Positions 14,866 to 23,782 are shown, counted from the first letter of the stretch. The stretch: DNA of 51,108 nt from CAKAHY01 sp963522175 (GCA_963522175.1 CAUQXC010000012.1:1-51108), one strand, 5' to 3'. Translations and numbers: made by a program. The notes: generated by a model from the sequence alone, not told the origin.

Positions 14866-15813
14866 TTATTGTATCAAGAGCTTTGCGGCTCCGTATATTC
14901 CGGCATCATTTCCGAGTGTTGCCAAAACAACTTTAGCTCTGTTTTTTGATATAGGTAGGTAATACTCAAAATACTTTGTAATCATATCGGTTAAGAAGGT
15001 TCCCGCTTTTGACACTCCGCCTCCGATTACAAAAATATCGGGATCTGTTGTCATCGCAAGATGAGATATGGCTATCCCAAGATACCTGCATACGATTTCC
15101 ATAACTTCCACCGCAAGCTCGTCACCCGCTTTTGCCATATCGAGAACATCCTTTGCCGTAAGCTTGTCACCGAAGTCTCTAAGCTTTGATTCCCTGTCTT
15201 TATTTTTTGAAAGTAAGTTCTTTGCCTCCTTGACAATTCCCGTTGCACTTGCTATTTGCTCAAGACAACCGTGTCCTCCGCAGTTACATGCTTCCTTCTC
15301 TTCGTCTCTGACATGCATGTGTCCGACCTCACCGCCTATTCCGTGTCTGCCGGAAACAATCTTACCGTCCACAACTATTCCTCCGCCTACTCCGGTACCC
15401 AAAGTAAGTAAGACTATATCGGAATATCCCTTTGCTCCTCCCTGCCAGCTTTCACCCAAAGCGGCAACATTTGCATCGTTACTGAGAGCAACCGGCGTTC
15501 CGTCCAAAGCCTCTGAAAGTATTCTTCCCGGGTATAAATCCTTCCAATGAAGATTTACACATATTTCAACGTGCCCGTCCGGCATTACAGGCCCCGGAAC
15601 TCCCATTCCTACACCGACGCAATCAAGCAGGTTATAGCCAAGCTCTTCAATAGTAGTCCTTACCGTATTTGCAATATCCATGAGAACCGCCAAGTGGCCG
15701 TTCTCTTTATTTGTCCTGATTTCCCACTTTTTTATGAGCTCTCCGTCAAAAGTAAAAACTCCAAGCTTTATGCTTGTCCCTCCGACATCAACTCCTACGC
15801 TTATTTTAGCCAT
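14866..15813 (-). CDS. glcK: ROK-family glucokinase
   Basis: A 315-residue sugar kinase making glucose 6-phosphate from glucose and ATP. Marks are the phosphate-binding VGVDVGGTSIKLG at the N-terminus, SNDANVAALGE with the catalytic Asp, LLTLGTGVGGGIV, and the ROK zinc motif CNCGGHGCLEQ with a preceding His (GEVGHMH). Length is typical. It lies between a DUF5711 gene and fsa on the same strand with short gaps (17 and 29 bases), so it is probably co-transcribed with both. Confidence 0.94.
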   Translation of the reverse strand: MAKISVGVDVGGTSIKLGVFTFDGELIKKWEIRTNKENGHLAVLMDIANTVRTTIEELGYNLLDCVGVGMGVPGPVMPDGHVEICVNLHWKDLYPGRILSEALDGTPVALSNDANVAALGESWQGGAKGYSDIVLLTLGTGVGGGIVVDGKIVSGRHGIGGEVGHMHVRDEEKEACNCGGHGCLEQIASATGIVKEAKNLLSKNKDRESKLRDFGDKLTAKDVLDMAKAGDELAVEVMEIVCRYLGIAISHLAMTTDPDIFVIGGGVSKAGTFLTDMITKYFEYYLPISKNRAKVVLATLGNDAGIYGAAKLLIQ

Positions 15814-15830
15814 TTTTTTAAACCTTTCTT

Positions 15831-17093
15831 TTACTTTAGTTTTATCTCTTTTATGCTGGACTGTGTCAATATTGTATACTTATTCCAAAAATTTTTGACA
15901 ATAAGCTGTAAATCCGTATTTATCCTTGCATCAAACTTCAAGACCCCCGACATATTGTAAATTTTAAGGTCTCCATCTTTTTGATAGAAATATATTTCCT
16001 CATTACCCAATTTAAAATACGAATAATCAAACTCGAACTCCTTTGACAATAAAAGGCTTCCGTTCGGTCTGTATATATCGAATCTGTAAGGAATTTCTCC
16101 GTCTATAATCTTGTATACAACGCCCACATACTTATCATTGTAGTCTATACTGTAAATTTCTTCGGCATTTTCCTTATCCGTGGTATATTTCTTCACAAGC
16201 TCCGGCGAAAGCAGATTCTTCGATGAAAAGAAATATATCCCCGTATCCGCCGCCGCAAATGAATATGTGGAATCTATATGTCTTACCCTCGCTATTAAAC
16301 TTTGCGCAAAATCTTCATCAAAGCCGCCCACCAATCTGTTCGCAACGCTCTTTCCTATTTCGGAAAAATCATAAAAAACGACTCTGCCTTTAAGCTCTCC
16401 CGAATCTAAATACTGATAAGATACCATAAGCTGTTTTCCGTTAGGCGAAAGAGAGATATCTGTAGGATAACCGTCTCCCGACAATTTGGACTTTACGCTT
16501 ATATCCAAGGTTTTACCGTCATAATCATAAAAGCTTATGTAAGATGCGTTATTGTCTTCAAGAACCGCAGCCACAACTCCGAAATCCGATATCACTATTT
16601 TTGTGAGAGGAAGCAAAGTTTTAATTTCACCTACTTTTCCGTCTTTTGTAAAAGTGAGGATCTTTGTCCCTTTTCTGTCTCCGACAGCGGCATAGCTCTT
16701 TGAAACCGCAACAACCGGATCCTTCATCTCATAGCTTTCTACCCAGAGCTCCTTTCCGGAGCTTGCCATATAGAGCGCTCCGTCCTTGGAATATTTCAGA
16801 ACATTGGAATCAAAGCTCTTATAGCCGACAAAGCTTCCCGCACTTATAGCCTTTTCCGCCACAAGGGTATACTTTGTATATTTATGAAATTTTATATATA
16901 AAAAGCTGCCCAAAAAAACAAATATAGCTATTATGAAAGAAAATGCTAGAATTTTTCGTATATCGGGCTTCTCCCCCGATCTCTCCTGCTCGTCATCTTC
17001 AAAATCCTCTTCGTCAAAATCCGTCCTGTTCCTGTTTATGCTCTCTATAGAAATAATTTTATTTGATTCTTTATCCCTGTTGTTACCTGCCAT
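15831..17093 (-). CDS. DUF5711-like membrane-anchored beta-propeller protein
   Basis: A 420-residue protein. Residues 1-45 are highly charged and acidic, residues 48-68 form a single membrane helix, and the rest is an extracytoplasmic domain of repeated beta-strand units (for example YPTDISLSPNGKQLMVSY) that look like a PQQ/WD-type propeller. It fits the DUF5711 family of Clostridia. Function is unknown. The gene follows a coiled-coil membrane protein gene by a 3-base gap and precedes glcK, so these four genes form one operon. Confidence 0.75.
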   Translation of the reverse strand: MAGNNRDKESNKIISIESINRNRTDFDEEDFEDDEQERSGEKPDIRKILAFSFIIAIFVFLGSFLYIKFHKYTKYTLVAEKAISAGSFVGYKSFDSNVLKYSKDGALYMASSGKELWVESYEMKDPVVAVSKSYAAVGDRKGTKILTFTKDGKVGEIKTLLPLTKIVISDFGVVAAVLEDNNASYISFYDYDGKTLDISVKSKLSGDGYPTDISLSPNGKQLMVSYQYLDSGELKGRVVFYDFSEIGKSVANRLVGGFDEDFAQSLIARVRHIDSTYSFAAADTGIYFFSSKNLLSPELVKKYTTDKENAEEIYSIDYNDKYVGVVYKIIDGEIPYRFDIYRPNGSLLLSKEFEFDYSYFKLGNEEIYFYQKDGDLKIYNMSGVLKFDARINTDLQLIVKNFWNKYTILTQSSIKEIKLK

Positions 17094-17096
17094 AGA

Positions 17097-18194
17097 TTAA
17101 ATCCCGTTATTTTTATTGTATATTTCCTTCGCTTCACTTAAATTTAAGATTTCGTTGTTTCTTACAATATCAAGCAAAGCATCTATTTTTGCTTCGTTTA
17201 AAAACTCTCTTCCGAGGTAAGATTCATATTCATTGCTTATTTTTAAACTGAGCTCTTTTCTTTCGCCCTCTAAACCTTCAAGTTTTCTTTTCTCTACCGA
17301 CATTTCCTCTTTAAGGCTCTCTATTCCCGGTAATGCATTGGCATTGAGTTCGTCCGTAATTATATTTTTGGTAACATTTTCAAAGGTCGATACGGCTTCC
17401 TGTCTTTTTTGTGAAAGTTCGTTCATTTCCTTCTCCGTATGGGAAATTTCATCATCGAAACCTGCCAAATCATAGCCTTCTTCGCTTTTGTCACTCTTTA
17501 TATTTTTAATTATGGCTTTTATTTTCTTGTTATTTAATTCAATATCCTTATGGGATGATCTGATAAGCTTTAAGCTCTCGCTATGCTTAAATTTTGTCAT
17601 ATTCGCAAAAAGTATATAAACTCCTCCGAAAATCACTATATCCAAAATATAAATGATCATGAGTTTGATTGTCGAAGCAGCACTCCACGAAAGCAAATAA
17701 AAAACCGACAAAGGAATAGCAACAAAGCACAATATAAAGCTGAATAATAAAATAAGGATGTCCTTAAAATCTCTCGGCATATATAAAGCCGTAAAAAGTC
17801 TTGTATTACAAAAAGCCGGAACTCCCTGTTTTTTAAGCTCGTTCTTTAAGCTCTGCTTTATAGACCTGTTTTCAGCATTCAATTCTTTTGTTTCATCTTC
17901 TATTCTTTCTTTTATGCCTTGATTTTTCGCTTTTTCCCTCTTGGCTTTGATTTTCTTCAATTTATCCGCCAATATATTCTGCTCGTCATCATAGGTCTTT
18001 GTGAGCTCTGCAAGTCTTTTCTTGATTGTTATATCGATTCTGTCTTTCAGAGCTTTTTCTTCATCCGCTATGGTATTGTTCTTCAAAATAAGTTCTTCTT
18101 GTACATTTGCAATATCGTTTTTAAGCTCTTCCTCTTTTTGCAATGCTTGCTTTATATTTCCAAGAAACTCTTCAAAATTAGTCACCCCTTGCAT
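17097..18194 (-). CDS. Coiled-coil protein with a central membrane pair, family not recognised
   Basis: A 365-residue protein. Residues 1-120 are helical and rich in Lys/Glu, predicted coiled coil. Residues about 150-205 contain two hydrophobic helices (DILILLFSFILCFVAIPL and a second ending in VYILFAN). Residues 215-340 are a second coiled coil. This is a hairpin-like plan with both coiled ends on the same side of the membrane, seen in some scaffold proteins. I do not recognise a family. First gene of the operon with DUF5711, glcK and fsa; ATG 18194 follows AAGGAGAG. Confidence 0.7.
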   Translation of the reverse strand: MQGVTNFEEFLGNIKQALQKEEELKNDIANVQEELILKNNTIADEEKALKDRIDITIKKRLAELTKTYDDEQNILADKLKKIKAKREKAKNQGIKERIEDETKELNAENRSIKQSLKNELKKQGVPAFCNTRLFTALYMPRDFKDILILLFSFILCFVAIPLSVFYLLSWSAASTIKLMIIYILDIVIFGGVYILFANMTKFKHSESLKLIRSSHKDIELNNKKIKAIIKNIKSDKSEEGYDLAGFDDEISHTEKEMNELSQKRQEAVSTFENVTKNIITDELNANALPGIESLKEEMSVEKRKLEGLEGERKELSLKISNEYESYLGREFLNEAKIDALLDIVRNNEILNLSEAKEIYNKNNGI

Positions 18195-18213
18195 CTTACT
18201 CTCCTTATTGTAC

Positions 18214-18242
18214 TTGCTTATATTAAATTAATAGTCTATACT
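18214..18242 (+). promoter_or_regulatory. Promoter of the 88-residue gene
   Basis: -35 TTGCTT (18214-18219), 17-base spacer, -10 TATACT (18237-18242), about 29 bases before the ATG. It lies in the divergent gap facing the coiled-coil gene. Confidence 0.6.
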
Positions 18243-18270
18243 TTATATCATCTTTTTTCTAGGAGGATAT

Positions 18271-18537
18271 ATGTTTCGTTTATGGGCAAAATTATTCAAA
18301 GATAACCGTATGTTAAAGGACTGCGTCAGTTCATGTAACGACTACCGTATTTCAAGGACCGACATGGTTGTCGCTTCCCTGTCCGAGGTATGTCGAAGCT
18401 TCGACCTTGCGGAACCTATATGGTTAAATTCAAATATAGAAGAATTCAAAAGGCATTCCAAAACCCGCTTTTACAGCGACAGCTTTATAGAAAGCATAGA
18501 ATTCGACTTTTTGGAGATACAGGTTATAGAGGAATAG
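18271..18537 (+). CDS. Conserved small protein, function unknown
   Basis: An 88-residue soluble protein starting MFRLWAKLFKDNRMLKD, with AEPIWLNSNIEEFKRHSKTRF in the middle and FDFLEIQVIEE at the end. I have the impression of similar small proteins in other Lachnospiraceae, but no function is known to me. It has a consensus AGGAGG four bases before ATG and its own promoter and terminator, so it is a single-gene transcript. It converges on pgi with one base between the stop codons. Confidence 0.75.
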   Translation: MFRLWAKLFKDNRMLKDCVSSCNDYRISRTDMVVASLSEVCRSFDLAEPIWLNSNIEEFKRHSKTRFYSDSFIESIEFDFLEIQVIEE

Positions 18538-18551
18538 TCTATAACCTTTTT
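18521..18551 (+). terminator. Terminator built into the end of the 88-residue gene
   Basis: AGGTTATAGA (18521-18530) pairs with TCTATAACCT (18538-18547), loop of 7, then TTTTT on the plus strand. It covers the stop codons of both convergent genes. The minus strand has no T-run, so it does not obviously end pgi. Confidence 0.75.
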
Positions 18552-19888
18552 AAAAGCTCTTCTCTTTCTTTTTCGTATCCCGGTTTTCCCAGTAAGGCAA
18601 ACATATTTGATTTATAGCTTTCAACTCCCGGTTGGTCGAAAGGATTTATTCCCAAAATGTATCCGCTTACTCCGCAGGCAAACTCAAAGAAATAGAATAA
18701 TTGTCCCAAACTGAAGGCATCCATGGAAGGAATCTTAACCAAAAGATTAGGCACCATTCCGTCGGTATGAGCGAGTATTGTTCCGTTCATAGCCGACTTG
18801 TTTACAAAATCTATACTCTTTCCGGCAAGATAATTCATTCCGTCCGTATCGACATCTTCTTTTCCGAGCAATATCTCCCTCGGACTTTCTTCCACGCACA
18901 AAACGGTTTCGAACATGATTCTGGAGCCGTCCTGTATAAATTGTCCCATAGAATGTAGATCCGTTGTTAAGTCAACCGATGCCGGATAAATTCCTCTGTA
19001 GTCCTTACCCTCGCTTTCACCGAACAACTGCTTCCACCACTCGGAAACATAGTGTAAGCTCGGTTCGTAGTTTGCAACTATCTCTACGCTCTTACCTTTT
19101 CTATTTAAAATATTTCTTATTCCGGCATATAACAAAGACGGATTTTTCTCATATTCGGTATTAAGGGCAAGTTCTCTTCCTCTGGCTGCGCCCTGCATAA
19201 GCAAATCTATGTCGATTCCTGCAACCGCTATAGGAAGTAAGCCTACCGCCGTAAGCACGGAATATCTTCCGCCTACATCATCCGGAACGACAAAACTCTC
19301 ATAACCCTCTTCATTTGCAAGATTTTTAAGTGCTCCCTTTGCCTTATCGGTTGTTGCGTAAATTCTTTTGTTCGCCTCTTCTTTTCCGTACTTTTCAACC
19401 AGCATCTGCTTAAATACTCTGAATGCTATCGCAGGCTCCGTCGTTGTTCCGGATTTTGAGATAATGTTTACCGAAAAATCTTTATCCTTCAGCAAATCTT
19501 TTAAATCCGCTATGTATTTTGTTGATATTGAATTTCCGCAAAAGAATATCTGCGGTGCCTTTCTTTCTTCTTTACTTAAATTATTGAAAAAGCTGTGGCT
19601 TAAAAACTCTATAGCCGCTCTTGCACCGAGATATGAACCGCCTATTCCCACCACAAGGAGTATGTCCGAATCCGAGCTTATCTTTTGTGCAGCCTTTTTG
19701 ATCCTTTCAAACTCTTCCTTATCATAATTAACAGGTAAATCCAACCATCCGAGATAATCATTTCCTGCGCCTGTTTTGTTAAGTAACGTATCTTTTGCAT
19801 TGAGTACTATATCTTTAAAATTTTTAATTTCCTGTTCCGTTACAAAGTCTGATATTTTTGAATAATCAAATACTATATCTTTTGACAT
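18539..19888 (-). CDS. pgi: Glucose-6-phosphate isomerase
   Basis: A 449-residue enzyme interconverting glucose 6-phosphate and fructose 6-phosphate. Short bacterial form. Signatures: VVGIGGSYLGARAAIEFL near the N-terminus, SKSGTTTEPAIAFR (sugar phosphate loop), VGGRYSVLTAVGLLP, the catalytic segment LHSMGQFIQDG, and a C-terminal lysine region (GYEKEREELLKRL). ATG 19888 follows GGAAGGA. Together with glcK and fsa it covers the entry of glucose into glycolysis. It has a probable promoter of its own. Confidence 0.96.
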   Translation of the reverse strand: MSKDIVFDYSKISDFVTEQEIKNFKDIVLNAKDTLLNKTGAGNDYLGWLDLPVNYDKEEFERIKKAAQKISSDSDILLVVGIGGSYLGARAAIEFLSHSFFNNLSKEERKAPQIFFCGNSISTKYIADLKDLLKDKDFSVNIISKSGTTTEPAIAFRVFKQMLVEKYGKEEANKRIYATTDKAKGALKNLANEEGYESFVVPDDVGGRYSVLTAVGLLPIAVAGIDIDLLMQGAARGRELALNTEYEKNPSLLYAGIRNILNRKGKSVEIVANYEPSLHYVSEWWKQLFGESEGKDYRGIYPASVDLTTDLHSMGQFIQDGSRIMFETVLCVEESPREILLGKEDVDTDGMNYLAGKSIDFVNKSAMNGTILAHTDGMVPNLLVKIPSMDAFSLGQLFYFFEFACGVSGYILGINPFDQPGVESYKSNMFALLGKPGYEKEREELLKRL

Positions 19889-19927
19889 TTTTATTTCCTT
19901 CCTGTTGTAAAATATTTAAACCTGTTC

Positions 19928-19936
19928 ATTATAACA
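19928..19936 (-). promoter_or_regulatory. Extended -10 promoter of pgi
   Basis: Minus strand TG-T-TATAAT (19936-19928), about 40 bases before the start. The -35 region is poor, as is common with an extended -10. Confidence 0.45.
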
Positions 19937-19958
19937 CACATGAAAGCGTTATTAAATA

Positions 19959-20651
19959 TTAAATTTCCTCCAGTAATGCAAGCGTAAGTTTGCTGCAATG
20001 CTCTATCGCTCCCGCCTCAAACTCCTTATAGTCCATTTTTGCATCTTCTTCCGCCTTATCCGATATGGCTCTTATTATTATACACTTCATATTGTTTAAA
20101 TATGCGCTTTGAGCTATTGCCGCCCCTTCCATTTCGGTACAGTAGGCACCGAACTTATCTCGTATTTCTTTTTTTATCCTGTCTTCGGCAACAAATCTGT
20201 CCATGGTGGAAATCCTTCCTTCAAATACGTTGATGTCGGGATTTACCTCTTTACATTTTTTTACAGCCAGTTTTCTTAAGTTCTCATCCGTAGGGAAGGC
20301 AAGCACCTCCATTCTCGGAATTTGACCGAGCTCATAACCGAAGGCTGTGGCATTCATATCGGTTTGCACCGCATCCGTCGATATTACTATATCCCCTATA
20401 TTGATATCAGGATTTATGGCACCGGCTATACCTGTATTTATAACAATATCCGCCTTAAAAATATCCGCTAAAATCTGAGTGCATATACCGGCATTAACCT
20501 TACCTATTCCCGAACGTACCAGCACTACATCCTTACCTTTTATTTTTCCTTTATAGAACAGCATGCTTGCCTTGCTGACGGTCTCAAAGTCCGTCATTAA
20601 AGCTTTGATTTTAGCTGTTTCTTCTTCCATTGCTCCTATTATTCCTATCAT
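19959..20651 (-). CDS. mtnN: 5'-methylthioadenosine/S-adenosylhomocysteine nucleosidase
   Basis: A 230-residue enzyme that removes adenine from MTA and SAH, recycling by-products of methylation and polyamine synthesis. It starts MIGIIGAMEEET, has VNTGIAGAINPDINIGD, the substrate-binding MEGAAIAQ with its glutamate, and the catalytic aspartate in RAISDKAEED. Length is typical. It follows murG by 9 bases in the HIT-rhomboid-murG transcript. Confidence 0.95.
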   Translation of the reverse strand: MIGIIGAMEEETAKIKALMTDFETVSKASMLFYKGKIKGKDVVLVRSGIGKVNAGICTQILADIFKADIVINTGIAGAINPDINIGDIVISTDAVQTDMNATAFGYELGQIPRMEVLAFPTDENLRKLAVKKCKEVNPDINVFEGRISTMDRFVAEDRIKKEIRDKFGAYCTEMEGAAIAQSAYLNNMKCIIIRAISDKAEEDAKMDYKEFEAGAIEHCSKLTLALLEEI

Positions 20652-20660
20652 TTTTCCTCC

Positions 20661-21719
20661 TTAAAGCTTGTTAATTAAATCCATAATCACGGCTATAGCG
20701 TCGTTCTGCTTGGCCTTTGACATATTATTTATATATTTTTCTCTGTTCTCATAAACTTCTTTTACTGTATTTATGAACTCGGTTTTATCCAAATCATCCT
20801 CATCCAAAACCTCACTGAAACCGCTCGCCTTATAAGACCTCGCATTAAGTATCTGATCTCCCCTGCTCGCTTTTGCCGACAAAGGTATGAGAATATTCGG
20901 CTTCTTAAGAGCCAGTATTTCACAGATCGCATTGGCTCCGGCTCTGCTTACAATGATATCGGCAAACGCAAAAAAGTCTTTAAGCTCATCCGATACATAT
21001 TCGTACTGTCTGTAGCCTTTTACCGTATTAAGCCTAGGCTCCAAATTATTTTTTCCGCATATATGTATAATATTAAAGCTTTTAAGCAGGTTGTCCAAGC
21101 TGTCCCGTACCATATTGTTTATAAACACGGATCCAAGGCTTCCCCCTATAATAAGCAGTACCGGCTTTTCCTCTTCAAAGCCTATAAAAGCCTTTGCTTT
21201 TTCTCTATCGCCTTCAAAAAGCTCCTTTCTTATAGGTGAACCGCTGCATACTGCCTTTTCCTTAGGAAGATACTCCATTGTTTCCGGAAAACTGCAGCAA
21301 ATATGTTTCGCGCTCGGAAAACAAAGCTTATTTGCAAGCCCCGGTGTCATATCCGACTCATGTATGATACACGGTATTCCCAGATGCTTTGCCGCGACAA
21401 CAACCGGAACGCTCACGAAACCGCCTTTTGAAAAAACCGCCTTGGGATTTTCTTTTTTTAATATCTTTCTTGCCTCAAAATAGCCTGTAAGAACTCTGAA
21501 AGGGTCGGTAAAATTTTTAAGATCAAGGTATCTTCTGAGTTTACCCGAAGATATAGGATAATACTTAAGTCCTTCCTTTTGTACCAGTTCTTTTTCTATA
21601 CCGTTTTTCGAGCCTATATAAGCTACCTCATAACCGTCTTTTTTTAAACTCGGAAGTAAGGCAAAGTTCGGAGTCACGTGCCCCGATGTCCCTCCTCCCG
21701 TCAGGATTATTTTTTTCAT
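20661..21719 (-). CDS. murG: UDP-GlcNAc:lipid I N-acetylglucosaminyltransferase
   Basis: Makes lipid II at the inner face of the membrane in peptidoglycan synthesis. GT-B fold: N-terminal ILTGGGTSGHVTPNFAL, KGGFVSVPVVVAA, and the C-terminal donor-site segment GGSLGSVFIN plus SRAGANAICEILALKKPNILIPL. I place the start at ATG 21719, where TAATG joins it to the rhomboid stop, giving 352 residues; an in-frame GTG at 21734 is possible but less likely. It is unusual in being outside a dcw-type cluster, lying instead with a HIT protein, a rhomboid protease and mtnN. Confidence 0.94.
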   Translation of the reverse strand: MKKIILTGGGTSGHVTPNFALLPSLKKDGYEVAYIGSKNGIEKELVQKEGLKYYPISSGKLRRYLDLKNFTDPFRVLTGYFEARKILKKENPKAVFSKGGFVSVPVVVAAKHLGIPCIIHESDMTPGLANKLCFPSAKHICCSFPETMEYLPKEKAVCSGSPIRKELFEGDREKAKAFIGFEEEKPVLLIIGGSLGSVFINNMVRDSLDNLLKSFNIIHICGKNNLEPRLNTVKGYRQYEYVSDELKDFFAFADIIVSRAGANAICEILALKKPNILIPLSAKASRGDQILNARSYKASGFSEVLDEDDLDKTEFINTVKEVYENREKYINNMSKAKQNDAIAVIMDLINKL

Positions 21720-22318
21720 TAAGAAGTTCCCCACTTTTTCTTTCTGTATAATACTATAGCCAAAATAAATCCGCTTATTGCACCCGCAATATGTGCAGCA
21801 TTATCTACATTGGGACTTGTAAGTCCGTAGAATATAGAAATTCCCATTGCTATGACGATCTGTCGCAGGTTTAAGTCTTCAAGTCTACCTTTGTTTTTTA
21901 TAACACACCAGAGAAGACCGCCCATAACCGCAAAAACCGCACCGCTTGCACCTGCACTCACAATCTCCGTTTCGACATAGAAATACATGGATACCACATT
22001 TGCAATAATTCCGCCAAGCAGGTAAAGAACAAGATACTTAAAAGAACCTATAGCCCTTTCAAGATTATCTCCCAAGAGATAAAGTACCAGCATATTATTG
22101 GCAAGATGCGATATGCCGAAGTGCATAAACATTGACGTAACAAGCCTGTAATACTCCTTATTTTCAAGTATATACGAAGTATATGCGGCACCATGTTTCA
22201 ACATAAAATCCGTGCTTTCGGTCGAGCCTATAATTTCAAGGTAAATAAAATATATTACATTTATTGCTATCAAAGCGACATTTACATTAAATACCGCATT
22301 TCTTTTAAGCCTTGCCAT
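21719..22318 (-). CDS. Rhomboid-family intramembrane serine protease
   Basis: A 199-residue polytopic membrane protease of six helices. The catalytic serine is in GASGAVFAVMGG and the catalytic histidine in AHIAGAISGFILA. The loop after helix 1 and the HFGISHLANNMLVLYLLG segment (family HxxxN motif) are present. Rhomboids cut membrane-anchored substrates; the targets here are not known. Both ends overlap neighbours by one base (TAATG), implying coupled translation with the HIT protein and MurG. Confidence 0.92.
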   Translation of the reverse strand: MARLKRNAVFNVNVALIAINVIYFIYLEIIGSTESTDFMLKHGAAYTSYILENKEYYRLVTSMFMHFGISHLANNMLVLYLLGDNLERAIGSFKYLVLYLLGGIIANVVSMYFYVETEIVSAGASGAVFAVMGGLLWCVIKNKGRLEDLNLRQIVIAMGISIFYGLTSPNVDNAAHIAGAISGFILAIVLYRKKKWGTS

Positions 22319-22737
22319 TACATCTTATCCTTTATCTTTTTTTCAACATCGGAAAGCTCTTCCTCGCTGAGCTCCAAATGAGTCCAGTTAAGTATATCCT
22401 TTTCCCCGTTCTCATATCTCGGGATTATGTGGGTATGGCAATGGAATACCGTCTGCCCTGCACTGCTTCCTGTATTTAAGAGTATATTAAAGCCGCTCGC
22501 ACCGAGACTTTCTTCCATACTTTTTCCGATTCTACTTGCCAAAACTAAAATTTTCGAGCTCACATTGTCATCTACCTCTTTTATATCCTTGTAATGACTC
22601 TTGGGTAAAATGAGCGTATGTCCCTTTGTCGCCGGTGAAATATCAAGTATCGCTCTGAAAAATTCATCCTCATAAACCGTTTTTGCAGGTATCTCTCCGT
22701 TTGCTATCTTACAAAATATACAATTCTTATCTGTCAT
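22318..22737 (-). CDS. HIT-family nucleotide hydrolase/transferase
   Basis: A 139-residue histidine-triad protein of the Hint/Hit-like group. It starts MTDKNCIFCKIANGEIP, with two Cys of a possible metal site, and ends with the triad HCHTHIIPRY. Such proteins hydrolyse nucleoside phosphoramidates or related adenylated compounds. I start at ATG 22737, the usual family start; an in-frame ATG at 22749 is possible. First gene of the HIT-rhomboid-murG-mtnN transcript. Confidence 0.92.
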   Translation of the reverse strand: MTDKNCIFCKIANGEIPAKTVYEDEFFRAILDISPATKGHTLILPKSHYKDIKEVDDNVSSKILVLASRIGKSMEESLGASGFNILLNTGSSAGQTVFHCHTHIIPRYENGEKDILNWTHLELSEEELSDVEKKIKDKM

Positions 22738-22790
22738 GTTTTTACCCATACCTATATAAATAGGACATCCTTTCTTTTTAGTATAATCAA

Positions 22791-22820
22791 ATTATACTCT
22801 AAACATGTATAATGATACAA
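22791..22820 (-). promoter_or_regulatory. Promoter of the HIT-rhomboid-murG operon
   Basis: Minus strand: -35 TTGTAT (22820-22815), 18-base spacer, -10 TATAAT (22796-22791). Confidence 0.55.
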
Positions 22821-22826
22821 GTATCA
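22813..22826. promoter_or_regulatory. Palindrome over the -35 of the HIT operon
   Basis: TGATAC-AA-GTATCA, a 6-bp inverted repeat overlapping the -35 hexamer. Possible operator; it may also be chance in A/T-rich DNA. Confidence 0.3.
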
Positions 22827-22835
22827 AAAGTATTA

Positions 22836-22876
22836 AAAGGACGTTTCATACCGCAAAGCGGCTTAAAACGTCCTTT
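22836..22876 (-). terminator. Terminator after the ABC ATPase gene
   Basis: Outer 11-bp stem AAAGGACGTTT (22836-22846) with AAACGTCCTTT (22866-22876) and an inner CCGC/GCGG stem, followed by T-rich sequence on the minus strand. It lies about 85 bases after the ABC gene stop; between them I see nothing else. Confidence 0.8.
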
Positions 22877-22961
22877 GTTCTGCTCATATAACTTTATCTT
22901 CTCTTATATTTTAAAAATTTATATTTGTATTATAAAATAGCAAGGGGCGGCGGGCATAATC

Positions 22962-23705
22962 TTATTTACGTGATTCAAACTCAAACATATTTAAAAACTG
23001 CTTTGCTCTGTCCGTCTTCGGATTTTCAAAAAAGCTCTCAGGCTCCCGCTCCTCAACAATTTTTCCTTTATCCATAAAAATTACTCTATCCGCTACAGCT
23101 CTTGCAAACTGCATTTCATGAGTAACTATTATCATAGTCCTGCCCTGCTTTGCAAGTTCAAGCATAAGATCCAAAACCTCCCTGACCATTTCCGGGTCAA
23201 GCGCTGCCGTAACCTCATCAAAAAGAAGTATCTCGGGATTCATACACAAAGCCCTTACTATCGCAACTCTCTGCTTTTGCCCTCCGGAAAGCTGCCTCGG
23301 ATAAGATTTTGCCTTGTCACTAAGCCCTATTCTGGCAAGCAGATTAAGAGCTTCCTCTTCAACCTCTTTTCTGTTTCTTTTTTGAACCTTCATAGGTGCC
23401 AAAACTATATTGTCCAAAACCGTCATGTGCGGAAACAGTTCATAGCTCTGAAAAACCATTCCTATCTTTTGCCTTAATTCACTGAGCTTTTTCCTGTCTA
23501 TTTCTTTTCCGTCAAGTTTTATAATTCCCGACTGTATAAGCTCCAAAGCATTGATACATCTTAACAGGGTAGATTTACCGCAACCGCTCGGACCTATAAT
23601 AACTATAACCTCACCTTTCATAACCTTCAAAGAAATATCGTCAAGTATAAGATTGTCATCAAATTTTTTAACAAGGTTTTCTATTTCCAATAAAGAGTTT
23701 GACAT
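22962..23705 (-). CDS. Amino-acid-type ABC transporter ATP-binding protein (orphan)
   Basis: A 247-residue ATPase of the GlnQ/polar amino acid type. Walker A GPSGCGKST, Q-loop VFQSYELFPHMTV, signature LSGGQKQRVAI, Walker B ILLFDEVTAALDP (Val replaces the usual Pro after Glu), and the switch histidine in IIVTHEMQF. The C-terminal tail FLNMFEF is usual for the subfamily. No permease or binding-protein gene is beside it, so it must work with components encoded elsewhere. The leader from 23706 to 23844 contains a 14-bp palindrome. Confidence 0.92.
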   Translation of the reverse strand: MSNSLLEIENLVKKFDDNLILDDISLKVMKGEVIVIIGPSGCGKSTLLRCINALELIQSGIIKLDGKEIDRKKLSELRQKIGMVFQSYELFPHMTVLDNIVLAPMKVQKRNRKEVEEEALNLLARIGLSDKAKSYPRQLSGGQKQRVAIVRALCMNPEILLFDEVTAALDPEMVREVLDLMLELAKQGRTMIIVTHEMQFARAVADRVIFMDKGKIVEEREPESFFENPKTDRAKQFLNMFEFESRK

Positions 23706-23782
23706 TGTTCTTTCTTCCTTTCGTTCGGAACAAACTTTAAGTTTTACACCTTTTAAAGTGCCGATGGAAAAATCATATACCG

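Noticed and set aside
22741..22830. Possible riboswitch or other structured RNA in the HIT operon leader
   Set aside because: Only a small CCTAT/ATAGG hairpin is present; it matches no known riboswitch core that I recognise.
23118..23477. 119-codon plus-strand frame opposite the ABC ATPase
   Set aside because: The minus-strand ATPase has all motifs; the opposing frame has no ribosome site and no recognisable pattern.
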